64,000 bases of DNA from DASQPR01 sp963836785 (GTDB taxonomy: Bacteria > Actinomycetota > Actinomycetes > Mycobacteriales > Micromonosporaceae). The stretch lies in NCBI GenBank assembly GCA_963836785.1, contig CAWIKW010000002.1:620001-684000 (forward strand). Direction: 5' to 3'. Positions 35,725 through 44,130 of this stretch are shown here, piece after piece. Below the pieces are notes generated by a model. That model had not been told where the DNA came from, did no database searches, and was given only the letters and a program-made list of their open reading frames with translations. Both the position numbers and the translations under genes were made by a program. Each line of letters starts with the position of its first letter. Position 1 is the stretch's first letter.

Positions 35725-38060
35725 CGGTGTCGGCGGCCGTCGGCAGCACCCGTACGGTTGGCAGCTCGACGCTTCGGGTGGAAGATCTCCGGATCCTCAC
35801 CGGTCGCGGCCGGTACGTCGACGACGTCAAGCTGCCCGGCATGCTGCACGCCGCGTTCGTTCGCAGTCCGCTCCCGCACGCGCGCATCGTGAGCATCGAC
35901 GTGTCGGCCGCCCGCGCGCTGGACGGTGTCGCGGCGGTCTACACCGGTGCGGACATCGCGGCCAACACGTCCGGGGTCGCGCCGCTCGTCGCGCCGGAGG
36001 GCCACAAGTTCGAACCGATCCTTGCCCTGGCGGTCGACAAGGCGCGGTTCGTCGGCGATCCGATCGCCATCGTCGTGGCCGACAGCCGGTACCTCGCCGA
36101 GGACGCCTGCGAACTGATCGACGTCGAGTATGAGCCGTTGGACGCGATCGCCACGTTCGAGCAGGCGTTGGATCCGTCCGGGCCGAAGATCTTCGAGTCG
36201 CTCGACAGCAACGTGCTGTTCGAGATGGACAGCAGCTACGGCGACGTCGACGCGGCGTTCGCACGCGCCGACGCCGTCGTACGGCAGACATTCGCCCAAC
36301 ATCGGGTGGCGCAGATGCCGATGGAGGGACGTGGCGGCGTCGCCGATTTCAGTCCGGAGACCGGCGACTTCGTCTACCACACCGGCACCCAGTCACCGCA
36401 CACCGTAAAGGCCTATATCGCCGAGGCCCTCGGCATTCCGCTGCAGCAGACGCGCACCATCAACGGTGACATCGGTGGCGCGTTCGGCCTCAAGATTGCG
36501 TGCCACCGTGAGGACATCGCCGTGTGCGCCGCCGCCTACTGGCTCGGACGCCCGGTGAAATGGATCGAAGACCGCAACGAGCATCTGCAATCGTCCGGCC
36601 AGGCGCGCGAAGAGCGGATGGAGCTCGAGGCCGCCGTCACGAGCGACGGCACGATTCTCGCGATGCGCGGCGAACTCGTACTCGACCAGGGCGCTTATCC
36701 GGCCGTGCCGTTCGTCGGTGGCGGCATCGTCGGCATGGTCGCCGCGATGATGCCCGGACCGTACGCGTTGCAGGGCTTTGCCATGAAGTCGACGGTCGTG
36801 GCCAGCAACAAGTGCACGTACAGCGCCTATCGCGCCCCCTGGGCGATCGAGACCTGGGCGCGGGAACGCATGATCGATGTCGTCGCCCGGCGGCTGGGGT
36901 TGGATCCGGGCGACGTACGGCTCCGGAATTTCGCGCCGAACGACGGCAGCGCGTCGATGCTGAGCGGCCGCACATTGCTCGACAACTCCTGCGCTCAATC
37001 GCTGGAGCGCGCCCTCGAGTTGGCCGACTATCCACGGCTGCGCCGCGAACAGGCGGCCGCCCGCGAGGCGGGCCGGTGCGTCGGCATCGGCTTCGCGACG
37101 TTCCTGGAGGCCGCACCGGGTCCGGTCAACGGCGCCGGCGGGGACGAGCGCTCGGTGGCTCGGATCGAGCCGGACGGAACGCTGTCGATCTTCACGAGCC
37201 AAGCGCCGCACGGGCAGGGACACGAGACGACGCTCGCTCAGATCGCGTCGGACGAGATGGGGATCGCCCTCCGCGACGTGCACGTCTACCACGGCGATAC
37301 CGCCGTCAGCCCGTACGCGATGTTCGGTACGGGTGGCAGCCGGGCCGCCACCATGGCCAGCGGATCGGTGCTGCACTCGACGCGGCAGGTCAAGGAGAAG
37401 GTCCTCGCGATCGCTGGAGAGATGCTGGAGGTCGGCCCGCAGGATCTCCGCATCGACGACGGTTACGTATATCCGGCCGGCGTGCCCTCGATCCGGGTCA
37501 GCCTGGCCGAGGTCGCGGACCGGGCGTACCGGTCGCCGGAGGACCTGCCGAGCGAGATCGAAACATCGCTCGAGGCCGAGGCGAGCTACGACGGAGGCAT
37601 TGGAAGCTGGTCCGACGGCACCCACCTCTGCCACGTCGAGATCGACTTGGAGACCGGGCAGGTGCATTTCCTGCGCTATCTCGTCGTCGAGGACTGCGGT
37701 CGCATGATCAACCCGGCCATCGTCGAGGGACAGATCCGGGGCGGCGTTGCCCAGGGCATCGGCGAGGTCCTGTACGAATGGTCCGCGTACGACGAGGACG
37801 CTAACTACCTGGCCGGCACGTTCATGGACTACCTCCTGCCAACGGCGTCCGAAATACCCACGATCGAGATCGAACATCTGGCGAACGAGCCCAACGAGGA
37901 GGTCTTCTACCGCGGAGTGGGCGAAGGGGGACTTCTCATCGCTCCCGCCGCGATCACCAACGCGATCGAGGATGCGCTGTCACCGTTCGGCGCGACGGTA
38001 ACCGACCAGTACCTTCCACCGGCCAAGATCCTCGAGCTGGCGAAGATCATCTCCTCGTGA
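35721..38060 (+). CDS. Molybdenum hydroxylase large subunit (CoxL-like, non-CO form)
   Basis: A 779-residue Mo-cofactor subunit with RILTGRGRYVDDVKLPGMLHAAFVRSPL, QSPHTVKAYIAEALG, GGAFGLKIACHREDIAV and the C-terminal catalytic Glu of GEGGLLIAPAAITNAIEDAL. The active-site loop reads AYRAPW, not the AYRCSFR of true CO dehydrogenase nor the AYRGAGR of common form II enzymes, so CO oxidation is unlikely and the substrate (aldehyde or N-heterocycle) is open. A Mo-cofactor maturation gene is not adjacent. The HTH-TOBE gene at 5 kb may sense molybdate for such enzymes. Confidence 0.9.
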   Translation: MTVSAAVGSTRTVGSSTLRVEDLRILTGRGRYVDDVKLPGMLHAAFVRSPLPHARIVSIDVSAARALDGVAAVYTGADIAANTSGVAPLVAPEGHKFEPILALAVDKARFVGDPIAIVVADSRYLAEDACELIDVEYEPLDAIATFEQALDPSGPKIFESLDSNVLFEMDSSYGDVDAAFARADAVVRQTFAQHRVAQMPMEGRGGVADFSPETGDFVYHTGTQSPHTVKAYIAEALGIPLQQTRTINGDIGGAFGLKIACHREDIAVCAAAYWLGRPVKWIEDRNEHLQSSGQAREERMELEAAVTSDGTILAMRGELVLDQGAYPAVPFVGGGIVGMVAAMMPGPYALQGFAMKSTVVASNKCTYSAYRAPWAIETWARERMIDVVARRLGLDPGDVRLRNFAPNDGSASMLSGRTLLDNSCAQSLERALELADYPRLRREQAAAREAGRCVGIGFATFLEAAPGPVNGAGGDERSVARIEPDGTLSIFTSQAPHGQGHETTLAQIASDEMGIALRDVHVYHGDTAVSPYAMFGTGGSRAATMASGSVLHSTRQVKEKVLAIAGEMLEVGPQDLRIDDGYVYPAGVPSIRVSLAEVADRAYRSPEDLPSEIETSLEAEASYDGGIGSWSDGTHLCHVEIDLETGQVHFLRYLVVEDCGRMINPAIVEGQIRGGVAQGIGEVLYEWSAYDEDANYLAGTFMDYLLPTASEIPTIEIEHLANEPNEEVFYRGVGEGGLLIAPAAITNAIEDALSPFGATVTDQYLPPAKILELAKIISS

Positions 38061-38251
38061 CCCGTCACGGGCGATGCCCCGATAGCTGACGGTCCTATCG
38101 CGAGTCGGCTCGCTTCGCCGACCACGTCGCCAAGTCGGATGATGTCACCCGAAATCGGTGCAAACTGGCCAGGCCTCGGGTAAAATGATCAACAACGGAT
38201 CTCCCGGCCGGATCGTGGGACCGCGCAAGTCGGAGGGCGGGTGCGAGCCAC

Positions 38252-38881
38252 ATGAGCGAATATCTCGGTACCCAGGAAAGCGATCGCGTTCCATCAGGCG
38301 GCGGCGCCCAGACCATGGCCGACCGGACCTCACCGATGGAGGCCATCGCCCGCAAGAGCTGGATGTGGTCGATCGGGCTCGGCCTGGTGGCGATCGCGAT
38401 CGGCGTGATCGTGATGGTCTGGCCGGACCGGACACTGCGCGTCGTCGGCATCCTGTTCGGTATTTATTTGCTGGTCAGCGGTTTCCTGGAGATCCTGCTG
38501 GCGTTCGCGCCGGAGCAACGGACCGGGATGCGAGTCCTCGCTGTCGTGGCCGGCGCCCTCTCGATCCTGGTCGGTCTGCTGTGCTTCCGTGGCGCCTTCG
38601 AGTCAACCCTGCTCCTCGCGCTGTGGATCGGGTTCGGTTGGCTCATCCGCGGCATCGTCCGAGCGGTCGCGGCGGCGTCGGCGCCGTATGAGCCGCATCG
38701 GGGCTGGCAGATCTTTGGCGGCGTCCTGCTCGCGGTCGCGGGAGTCGTGGTGATCGTGAATCCGGTCCCCTCGCTCCTGACGTTGGCGATCCTCGTCGGC
38801 ATCTGGCTGGTTGTGCTGGGCGTCTGGCAGATCATCGAGGCATTCACCGTGCGTCGCGCGATCGGTCGGTCGGCCGCCTGA
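38252..38881 (+). CDS. HdeD/DUF308-family membrane protein
   Basis: A 209-residue membrane protein with six hydrophobic segments arranged as three repeated hairpins (SIGLGLVAIAIGVIVMVWPD; IFGGVLLAVAGVVVIVNPVP), the pattern of the HdeD acid-resistance family. A 40-residue hydrophilic N-terminus precedes the first helix; ATG 38315 would remove 21 of these. Function in actinobacteria is unknown. It is monocistronic by spacing (about 190 bases upstream, 46 downstream). Confidence 0.83.
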   Translation: MSEYLGTQESDRVPSGGGAQTMADRTSPMEAIARKSWMWSIGLGLVAIAIGVIVMVWPDRTLRVVGILFGIYLLVSGFLEILLAFAPEQRTGMRVLAVVAGALSILVGLLCFRGAFESTLLLALWIGFGWLIRGIVRAVAAASAPYEPHRGWQIFGGVLLAVAGVVVIVNPVPSLLTLAILVGIWLVVLGVWQIIEAFTVRRAIGRSAA

Positions 38882-38927
38882 CCGCCCCGTCCCACGAAAC
38901 CGCCGGCACCCGACTAACCTCGCCCGG

Positions 38928-39524
38928 GTGACCGGGAGCAAGCTCATCGTTATTCGCGGCAACTCCGGATCTGGCAAGACATCGGTCGCGCGCGAGGTTC
39001 GGGCTCGGTACGGCCGCGGCTGTGCGTTGATCGAGCAGGACTACTTCCGGCGGATCGTTCTGCGAGAGCACGATTCTGCGGCGTCGAAGGGGATCGCACC
39101 GGACTTCATCGCGACCGCCGCGAAGTTCGCCCTGGATCGTGGCTACCACGTTGTATTGGAAGGCATCCTGTCGTCGGTGGGCTACGCGCCTATGCTCCAT
39201 GACCTCGTTGCTACGCATGAGGGCGACAGTCATGTGTTCTATCTGGACGTGTCGTTCGACGAGACGGTACGGCGACACGCAACTCGGCCGCTCGCAAGCG
39301 AAGTCACGCCGGAGCAGATGCTCGGCTGGTATGAGTCGCACGACGTGCTGGGAATCCCGGGAGAGCACGTCATCGCCGAGTCATCGACGTTCGAGGAGAC
39401 CGTTGCCCACGTTCTCCACATGTCGAGGCTGCCGGCGGCGACGACCTACTGTCCGGCGACCTGCCCACGGTGCCGCGCCGAGCGTCGCGAATCGGGCGTC
39501 GCCCACCGGCGCGTCACCCGGTGA
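38928..39524 (+). CDS. Small P-loop kinase (AAA/zeta-toxin-like)
   Basis: A 198-residue P-loop protein with Walker A GNSGSGKTS near residue 11, CALIEQDYFRRIVL as a likely substrate or acidic site, GYHVVLEGILSSVGY and a late basic region. These single-domain kinases are common in actinobacteria and phosphorylate small molecules or antibiotics; the substrate cannot be told. The GTG start precedes TGSKLIVIRGNSG directly. The C-terminus is basic and Cys-containing (CPATCPRCRAERR), unusual for the family and possibly a small metal site. Confidence 0.78.
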   Translation: MTGSKLIVIRGNSGSGKTSVAREVRARYGRGCALIEQDYFRRIVLREHDSAASKGIAPDFIATAAKFALDRGYHVVLEGILSSVGYAPMLHDLVATHEGDSHVFYLDVSFDETVRRHATRPLASEVTPEQMLGWYESHDVLGIPGEHVIAESSTFEETVAHVLHMSRLPAATTYCPATCPRCRAERRESGVAHRRVTR

Positions 39525-39643
39525 TCGTCGCGACACTTGCGAGCCCACAGCGCTGCAGGCTGGATCTGACGATCGGCGCGGTGACCGAGCAGCGCCGCTC
39601 CGCGCCGCACAATCCGGGCCGTACGTCTAAGTCGGCTGCGGTC

Positions 39644-39982
39644 TCAGGTGCGGTCTTCGGCGTCGGTGGGACTACCCGTGCGTCCGCGGTAGGTGCCGAT
39701 GGCTTTGGCATCGGAGGCCGTCGGTGGGGTGGCGACCCGGTGCGCAAGGTCGCTGGTGAACTCCTTGAACGCGGACAACGCCGGCAGCGGGCTGGAGCCG
39801 TCGGCGGTGTCATGGTTGGACACGTGCACGAAGGACACACCATCGGCCAAGCACAGGACCTGGTAGTCGACGTTGCCGGGGCGTTCGGCGCGCAATTGCG
39901 CGAAGACACGTTCGATCAGGCGTACATGTTCGGTGTAGGCCTCGGGACGGACGGTGTAGGTCACGACGGTGTTGTTGTGCAC
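39644..39982 (-). CDS. Small protein, dimeric alpha/beta-barrel-like
   Basis: A 112-residue protein. GTG 39982 follows AGAGGA. It starts HNNTVVTYTVRPEAYTEHVRLIERVF, and VDYQVLCLADGVSFVHVSNHD gives the strand pattern of the antibiotic-biosynthesis-monooxygenase-like ferredoxin fold. No catalytic residues are known for this group. It follows the YCII-like gene on the same strand after 114 bases. Confidence 0.65.
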   Translation of the reverse strand: MHNNTVVTYTVRPEAYTEHVRLIERVFAQLRAERPGNVDYQVLCLADGVSFVHVSNHDTADGSSPLPALSAFKEFTSDLAHRVATPPTASDAKAIGTYRGRTGSPTDAEDRT

Positions 39983-40096
39983 GGGTATGTCCTCTCGGGT
40001 TCTGGTCGGCCGCAGGCGCGTCGCGGCTCGGAGCGCGCGCAGGGGTGCAACGGCCCGCGCTGTTGCACCCCCAGCGCCACCTATATCGCCGATCAC

Positions 40097-40405
40097 CTAC
40101 ATCGGGATTACTTCGTACACCTCGACCGCGCCGCCGCCATCAAGCACCGGGCAGCCGGCCGTCTTCGCCGTCGCGTCGGAGAGCGAGTCGGCGTCGATGA
40201 TCGAATATCCGGCTGCCTTTGACGCACCGCCATCGGAAACGCCGCCGCCGCTCACCGTCTTCGAGCTGCCGAACGGGTTGCCGATGTCGGAGACCGAGCC
40301 GCCGAGGGTGCCGAACCATGCGCCCCAGGCCTGCATCGCCTTCTCCTGAGCCTCGGGCGTGGCCGCCATCTGGCCACCGGTGTAGACGTAGACGAACTTT
40401 GCCAT
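40097..40405 (-). CDS. YCII/DGPF-like protein
   Basis: A 102-residue protein: MAKFVYVYTGG opens, followed by a helix (PEAQEKAMQAWGAWFGTL), a glycine-rich loop and the strand AVEVYEVIPM. Length and layout fit the YCII-related dimeric barrel family. ATG 40405 follows AGAGGAG closely. Function is unknown; probably one transcript with the barrel-like protein downstream. Confidence 0.75.
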   Translation of the reverse strand: MAKFVYVYTGGQMAATPEAQEKAMQAWGAWFGTLGGSVSDIGNPFGSSKTVSGGGVSDGGASKAAGYSIIDADSLSDATAKTAGCPVLDGGGAVEVYEVIPM

Positions 40406-40604
40406 GACAACTCCTCTGATCCATCGGTCGGCCCGTGCCGCCGAATTTTGGTCGATCCACAAGTACGACGAACAAGTCCCAGCCAAATCGACAGGCCTTC
40501 CGTCCTGTCGCGGCCCAGCGGGTCGACGTGGGACGGCAGGAGTGTGTCAGGTTGCGGGAAAGCCCGCGGTGGAATCGCGAAATCCGATCCGAGCCGGCTC
40601 CGAC

Positions 40605-40892
40605 CTACCGATGCGAAGCGTGCTCGACGGTCAGAGCGAGGATGGCTGCGTCGTCGTCAAGACCGTCTCCGAACGTGTCCAGGAGCCGTGACGTCGCGGC
40701 GACGACTTCGGACGCGCTGGCCGGCGCGAGGGTACGTGCGTGCTGTAGCAACGCCTCCGGCCCGTACCGGCCGCCGGTGCTGTCGACGCGGGCATCGGTG
40801 AGGCCATCCGTATACAGCAACAGAGTGTCTCCGGCGAGCGGCCTCGCGCCCGGGCTGCCGCGAGAGGCCCCCGACCCGATACCCAGGTCGGC
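40605..40892 (-). pseudogene. C-terminal remnant of a PP2C/SpoIIE-type phosphatase
   Basis: About 95 residues match only the end of a SpoIIE-like phosphatase: LAGDTLLLYTDGLTDARV, GPEALLQHART and DDDAAILALTVEH, with the terminal metal-binding Asp pair. Upstream of about 40892 the frame stays open but no longer looks like a phosphatase, and the catalytic N-terminal half is absent. The divergent STAS gene starts about 100 bases away. Likely a deletion remnant of an anti-sigma-antagonist phosphatase. Confidence 0.7.
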
Positions 40893-40997
40893 TACTCGGC
40901 AAACGCACTGAATGGCGGACCCGATCCGGTCCACGCCCTGGATAGCATCGGCTACTACAGGTGCGGACGACACATGCGACATCGCGACGGGAGCCGA

Positions 40998-41333
40998 GTG
41001 GACGATCATTTCACCATCCGCGAGTCGCAACGCGATGGCGTCGCACAACTCCACCTCGGCGGTGAGCTCGATCTGACCGCAAAACCGGCGGTCAACGACA
41101 TTGTGAGTCGCCGTCTGGCCGACGCCGCGATCACGAGGCTCGTCATCGACCTGGCCGGTGTCACGTTCATCGACTCCAGCGGCATCGGCACACTCATCGG
41201 ATGCCGACACCTGGCCGACCGCATGGGCAAGTCGCTGCGGGCTATCGGCGCCCAAGGCCGCGTGGCGAGAGTGCTCGACCTCACCGGCGTGGGCGACCTG
41301 TTGCGGGGCGACGCCAGCACGCCGCCGGGCTAG
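40998..41333 (+). CDS. STAS-domain anti-sigma factor antagonist
   Basis: A 111-residue SpoIIAA-like protein: DGVAQLHLGGELDLTAKPAVND, then FIDSSGIGTLIGCRHLAD with the phosphorylatable serine of DSSG. GTG 40998 lies behind GGGAG; ATG 40974 would add eight residues. Such proteins bind and neutralise an anti-sigma kinase when unphosphorylated. No kinase or sigma factor is adjacent; a phosphatase remnant is. Confidence 0.87.
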   Translation: MDDHFTIRESQRDGVAQLHLGGELDLTAKPAVNDIVSRRLADAAITRLVIDLAGVTFIDSSGIGTLIGCRHLADRMGKSLRAIGAQGRVARVLDLTGVGDLLRGDASTPPG

Positions 41334-41531
41334 AAACCGTCGGCGCAACGGCCGCATCGGCATGGCGCCCCGTCGCCAACCGCAGGTCGCGGGGCGAGCC
41401 CCCGCCCGTTCACACAAACGTGCGGTTGGCAACCGGTAGCCGACGTATGAACGATCACGCCGAATCTTCCTTGACGGCCGGCCGGTAAGCATTTTAGCGT
41501 TCGCACGTGGTCCCAAGATCGGAGGGCCGAC

Positions 41532-42656
41532 GTGCCGATCACGCCATTGCTGGACCGTTCCTCTCAGGATGGATCCACCATCCGCAGCGCGCCACCGAGA
41601 TTGCGGCCCCGGCCGGTCCGTGAGCTTGGCTTGGTCGCCGCGTTGTTCCTGGTGTACAAGGTTGGCCGGGCTGTTGCCGACGGACACGTTGCCCGGGCGT
41701 ACACCGACGCGGTGCACGTGTGGCGCTGGGAGCGAGCGCTGCATCTGCCCGACGAAGGGCACGTACAACATGCCCTCATGGCGAGCCTGTCGTTGGTTCG
41801 CGCCGCGAACATCTACTACGCGTGGGCGCACTTCGCGGCGATGATTGTCTTTCTGCTCTGGGTCTACCTGTTCCGGCCGGCGCAGTATGTCCCGCTGCGG
41901 CGCCTAGTCGCCGCCGTCACGGGTGTCGCGCTCGTCGTGCACCTAACGTTTCCGCTCGCACCGCCGCGCCTCGTGCCTGGCCTGCACATGATCGACACGG
42001 CCACCGTCTTCGGCCCGTCCGTCTACGGGCCGCCGAGCGACGACACGCTGACCAACCAGTACGCGGCGATGCCATCGCTCCACGTCGGCTGGGCGCTGAT
42101 CGTCGCGATCGGCCTCATACGCACGACTCGGAACCGCTGGCGCTGGTGCTGGCTGCTCTACCCGGTATGCACGTTCACCGTCGTTGTCGGCACCGCGAAC
42201 CACTACTGGTTGGATGGTCTTGTCGGGGCCGCGATCGTCGGCATCGCCGTCCAGTTGCCGATGATCCGCGGTAGTCGGACGCCGACGGCGGCTAGAGCGC
42301 GTATCGCATGGCCGCGTCGCCGCCGGATGGAACCCGTGCCGTCGAACGTTCCCCGGCCACGCCGTCCGCTGGATGCGGGTGCGGGTGCGCCGGTCGAGCC
42401 GACCCGTCGAAACTGCCCGCACGCCGCGATCTTGCAGCGGCCTCGGGCCGCGGAGCGCGGGACGGCCGCGCCGGCAAGAGATCACGAGCGAGATGCGGTA
42501 CGGGCGGACGGGCGAGCGCCCGCTATCCGCCCAACCTGTCGCACGGTTCGCGGGGCGACCGGGCTTCGTGATTTCCGACGGCAGGACCTTCGGCAGCAGC
42601 CGGCTCCCCATCCGTCCGATCGCCACAAAGCTGCTGATGACCGTACCGGCGGGTGA
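41532..42656 (+). CDS. PAP2-family membrane phosphatase with long basic tail
   Basis: A 374-residue protein. Residues 1-250 form a six-helix PAP2 membrane phosphatase with AAMPSLHVGWALIVAIG and ANHYWLDGLVGA giving the two catalytic histidines and Asp; an inositol-phosphate-transferase-like subtype fits. From about residue 255 the sequence becomes Arg/Pro/Ala-rich without structure and runs on for 120 residues, which looks like read-through past a lost stop rather than a domain. GTG start follows GGAGGG. Confidence 0.8.
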   Translation: MPITPLLDRSSQDGSTIRSAPPRLRPRPVRELGLVAALFLVYKVGRAVADGHVARAYTDAVHVWRWERALHLPDEGHVQHALMASLSLVRAANIYYAWAHFAAMIVFLLWVYLFRPAQYVPLRRLVAAVTGVALVVHLTFPLAPPRLVPGLHMIDTATVFGPSVYGPPSDDTLTNQYAAMPSLHVGWALIVAIGLIRTTRNRWRWCWLLYPVCTFTVVVGTANHYWLDGLVGAAIVGIAVQLPMIRGSRTPTAARARIAWPRRRRMEPVPSNVPRPRRPLDAGAGAPVEPTRRNCPHAAILQRPRAAERGTAAPARDHERDAVRADGRAPAIRPTCRTVRGATGLRDFRRQDLRQQPAPHPSDRHKAADDRTGG

Positions 42657-42777
42657 TCTTCGCAGGCGGCACGGACCGCGACGGCCATCGCTGTGCGCGG
42701 GACTGCGGTGATCGGCTGATGCGATCATGGCAGACTGAGGCTGCCGACGTGCGGCCCCGGGGGGAAGGGTTCGGCCG

Positions 42778-44130
42778 ATGGGATTGCAGCAGTATCTGCT
42801 TCAGGCCCGGCAGATGCAGGCTATGTCGTTTATGGTCCACATCCCGCTGGTCTGCTTCGGCATCGCCTTCCCGGCGCTGATCCTCTTCGTGGAGTGGCGC
42901 TACCTGCGCACCGGAGATGAGGTCTTCCGGATCCTCGCCCGGCGTTGGACGAAGGTGCTCGTCGCCCTGTTCGCGGCGGGCGTCGTGACCGGCACGATTC
43001 TGAGCTTCGAGATGGGTCTGCTCTGGCCCAATTTCACCGCCACGTTCGGCAGCGTGTTCGGGCTTGGATTCGCCATCGAGGGCTTCTCGTTCTTCCTCGA
43101 AGCGATCTTCATCGGCGTGTACGTCTACGGCTGGGACCGCATGTCGCCGCGCGCCCATTTCCTGTCCGGCATCCCGATCGCGGCCGCCGGCGTCATCGGA
43201 TCGTTCATGGTCATTTCGGTCAACGGCTGGATGAACCATCCGCAGGGCTTCGCGTTGCGGAATGGTCGAGTCGTGGACGTGCATCCGTTCTACGCGCTGT
43301 TCGGCAACACGTACTTCTGGCATGAGTTCGTCCACATGTATCTGGCCGGGTTCATCGTGACGGGATTTGTCGTCGCCGGCGCGTACGCCATCGGCCGTCT
43401 ACGCGGGCGGTGGGGGCGCTACGAACGTACGGCGCTGACCGTGCCGCTGGCCGCGGCCGTGGTCGCCTCGCCCCTGCAGGTTCTCGTCGGCGACTGGGCC
43501 GCGCGCACCGTCGCTACCACCCAGCCGGTCAAGCTGGCCGCCTTCGAGGGCTTGGGCGAGACCACGCGCGGCGCACCCGAACACGTGCTCGGTTGGTACA
43601 CGAACGGGCAGGTGAAATACGGCATCAAGATCCCGGATCTGCTGTCCCTGCTGTCCTTCCACAACCCCAACGCGGTCGTCCGGGGCCTGGACACCGTTCC
43701 GATCGCCGACCAACCACCGGTGAACGTCGTCCGGTACTCGTTCCAGACCATGGTCGGCATCGGTACGTTGCTGGCGCTGTTCGCGCTCGTGTTCTTGTTC
43801 GTGTGCTGGCGCTACAAGCGACTGCCGATCACGAAGTGGTTCTATCGCGCCCTGGCCGTCGCCGGACCGCTGGCCTACGTCGCCCTGATCGCCGGATGGG
43901 TCACGACCGAGGTCGGGCGCCAACCATGGGTGGTCTATCGAGTGATGCGCACGTCGGACGCGGTCACCGGTGCGTCCGGGATCCCGATCGGCTACGGCGT
44001 CCTGGCCGCGGTGTTCGTGATCCTTATCGCGGGCGTCGCGTGGACGCTATGGCGACTGGCGAAGATACCGATGCCCGGGCCGGCGGCCGGCCGGGCCGAG
44101 GCACCCGTGGAAGATCCGGCCGTGCCATGA
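42778..44130 (+). CDS. cydA: Cytochrome bd quinol oxidase subunit I
   Basis: A 450-residue CydA. It has nine or so membrane helices, conserved ARQMQAMSFMVHIPL at the start, SGIPIAAAGVIGSFMVISVNGWMNHPQGF, WHEFVHMYLAGF and the GRQPWVVY motif near residue 382. The Q-loop is short, as in most actinobacterial and cyanide-insensitive-type enzymes. It oxidises quinol and reduces O2 with haems b558, b595 and d. It is followed by cydB with a four-base overlap. The CydDC assembly transporter is not in the window. Confidence 0.94.
   Translation: MGLQQYLLQARQMQAMSFMVHIPLVCFGIAFPALILFVEWRYLRTGDEVFRILARRWTKVLVALFAAGVVTGTILSFEMGLLWPNFTATFGSVFGLGFAIEGFSFFLEAIFIGVYVYGWDRMSPRAHFLSGIPIAAAGVIGSFMVISVNGWMNHPQGFALRNGRVVDVHPFYALFGNTYFWHEFVHMYLAGFIVTGFVVAGAYAIGRLRGRWGRYERTALTVPLAAAVVASPLQVLVGDWAARTVATTQPVKLAAFEGLGETTRGAPEHVLGWYTNGQVKYGIKIPDLLSLLSFHNPNAVVRGLDTVPIADQPPVNVVRYSFQTMVGIGTLLALFALVFLFVCWRYKRLPITKWFYRALAVAGPLAYVALIAGWVTTEVGRQPWVVYRVMRTSDAVTGASGIPIGYGVLAAVFVILIAGVAWTLWRLAKIPMPGPAAGRAEAPVEDPAVP

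Noticed and set aside
36393..37877. Long minus-strand ORF inside the hydroxylase large-subunit gene
   Set aside because: Arg/Asp/Val-rich shadow of a well-conserved coding sequence on the plus strand; no domain pattern.
34361..38060. Annotation as aerobic CO dehydrogenase
   Set aside because: The large subunit lacks the AYRCSFR loop that carries the catalytic cysteine of true CO dehydrogenase.
40893..41831. Upstream extension of the PP2C remnant frame (up to 408 residues)
   Set aside because: Only the last 95 residues resemble a phosphatase. The remainder is antisense to the STAS and PAP2 genes and has shadow composition.
42657..42777. Rex- or FNR-type site upstream of cydAB
   Set aside because: No TTGTGAA-type or TTGAT-type palindrome was visible.
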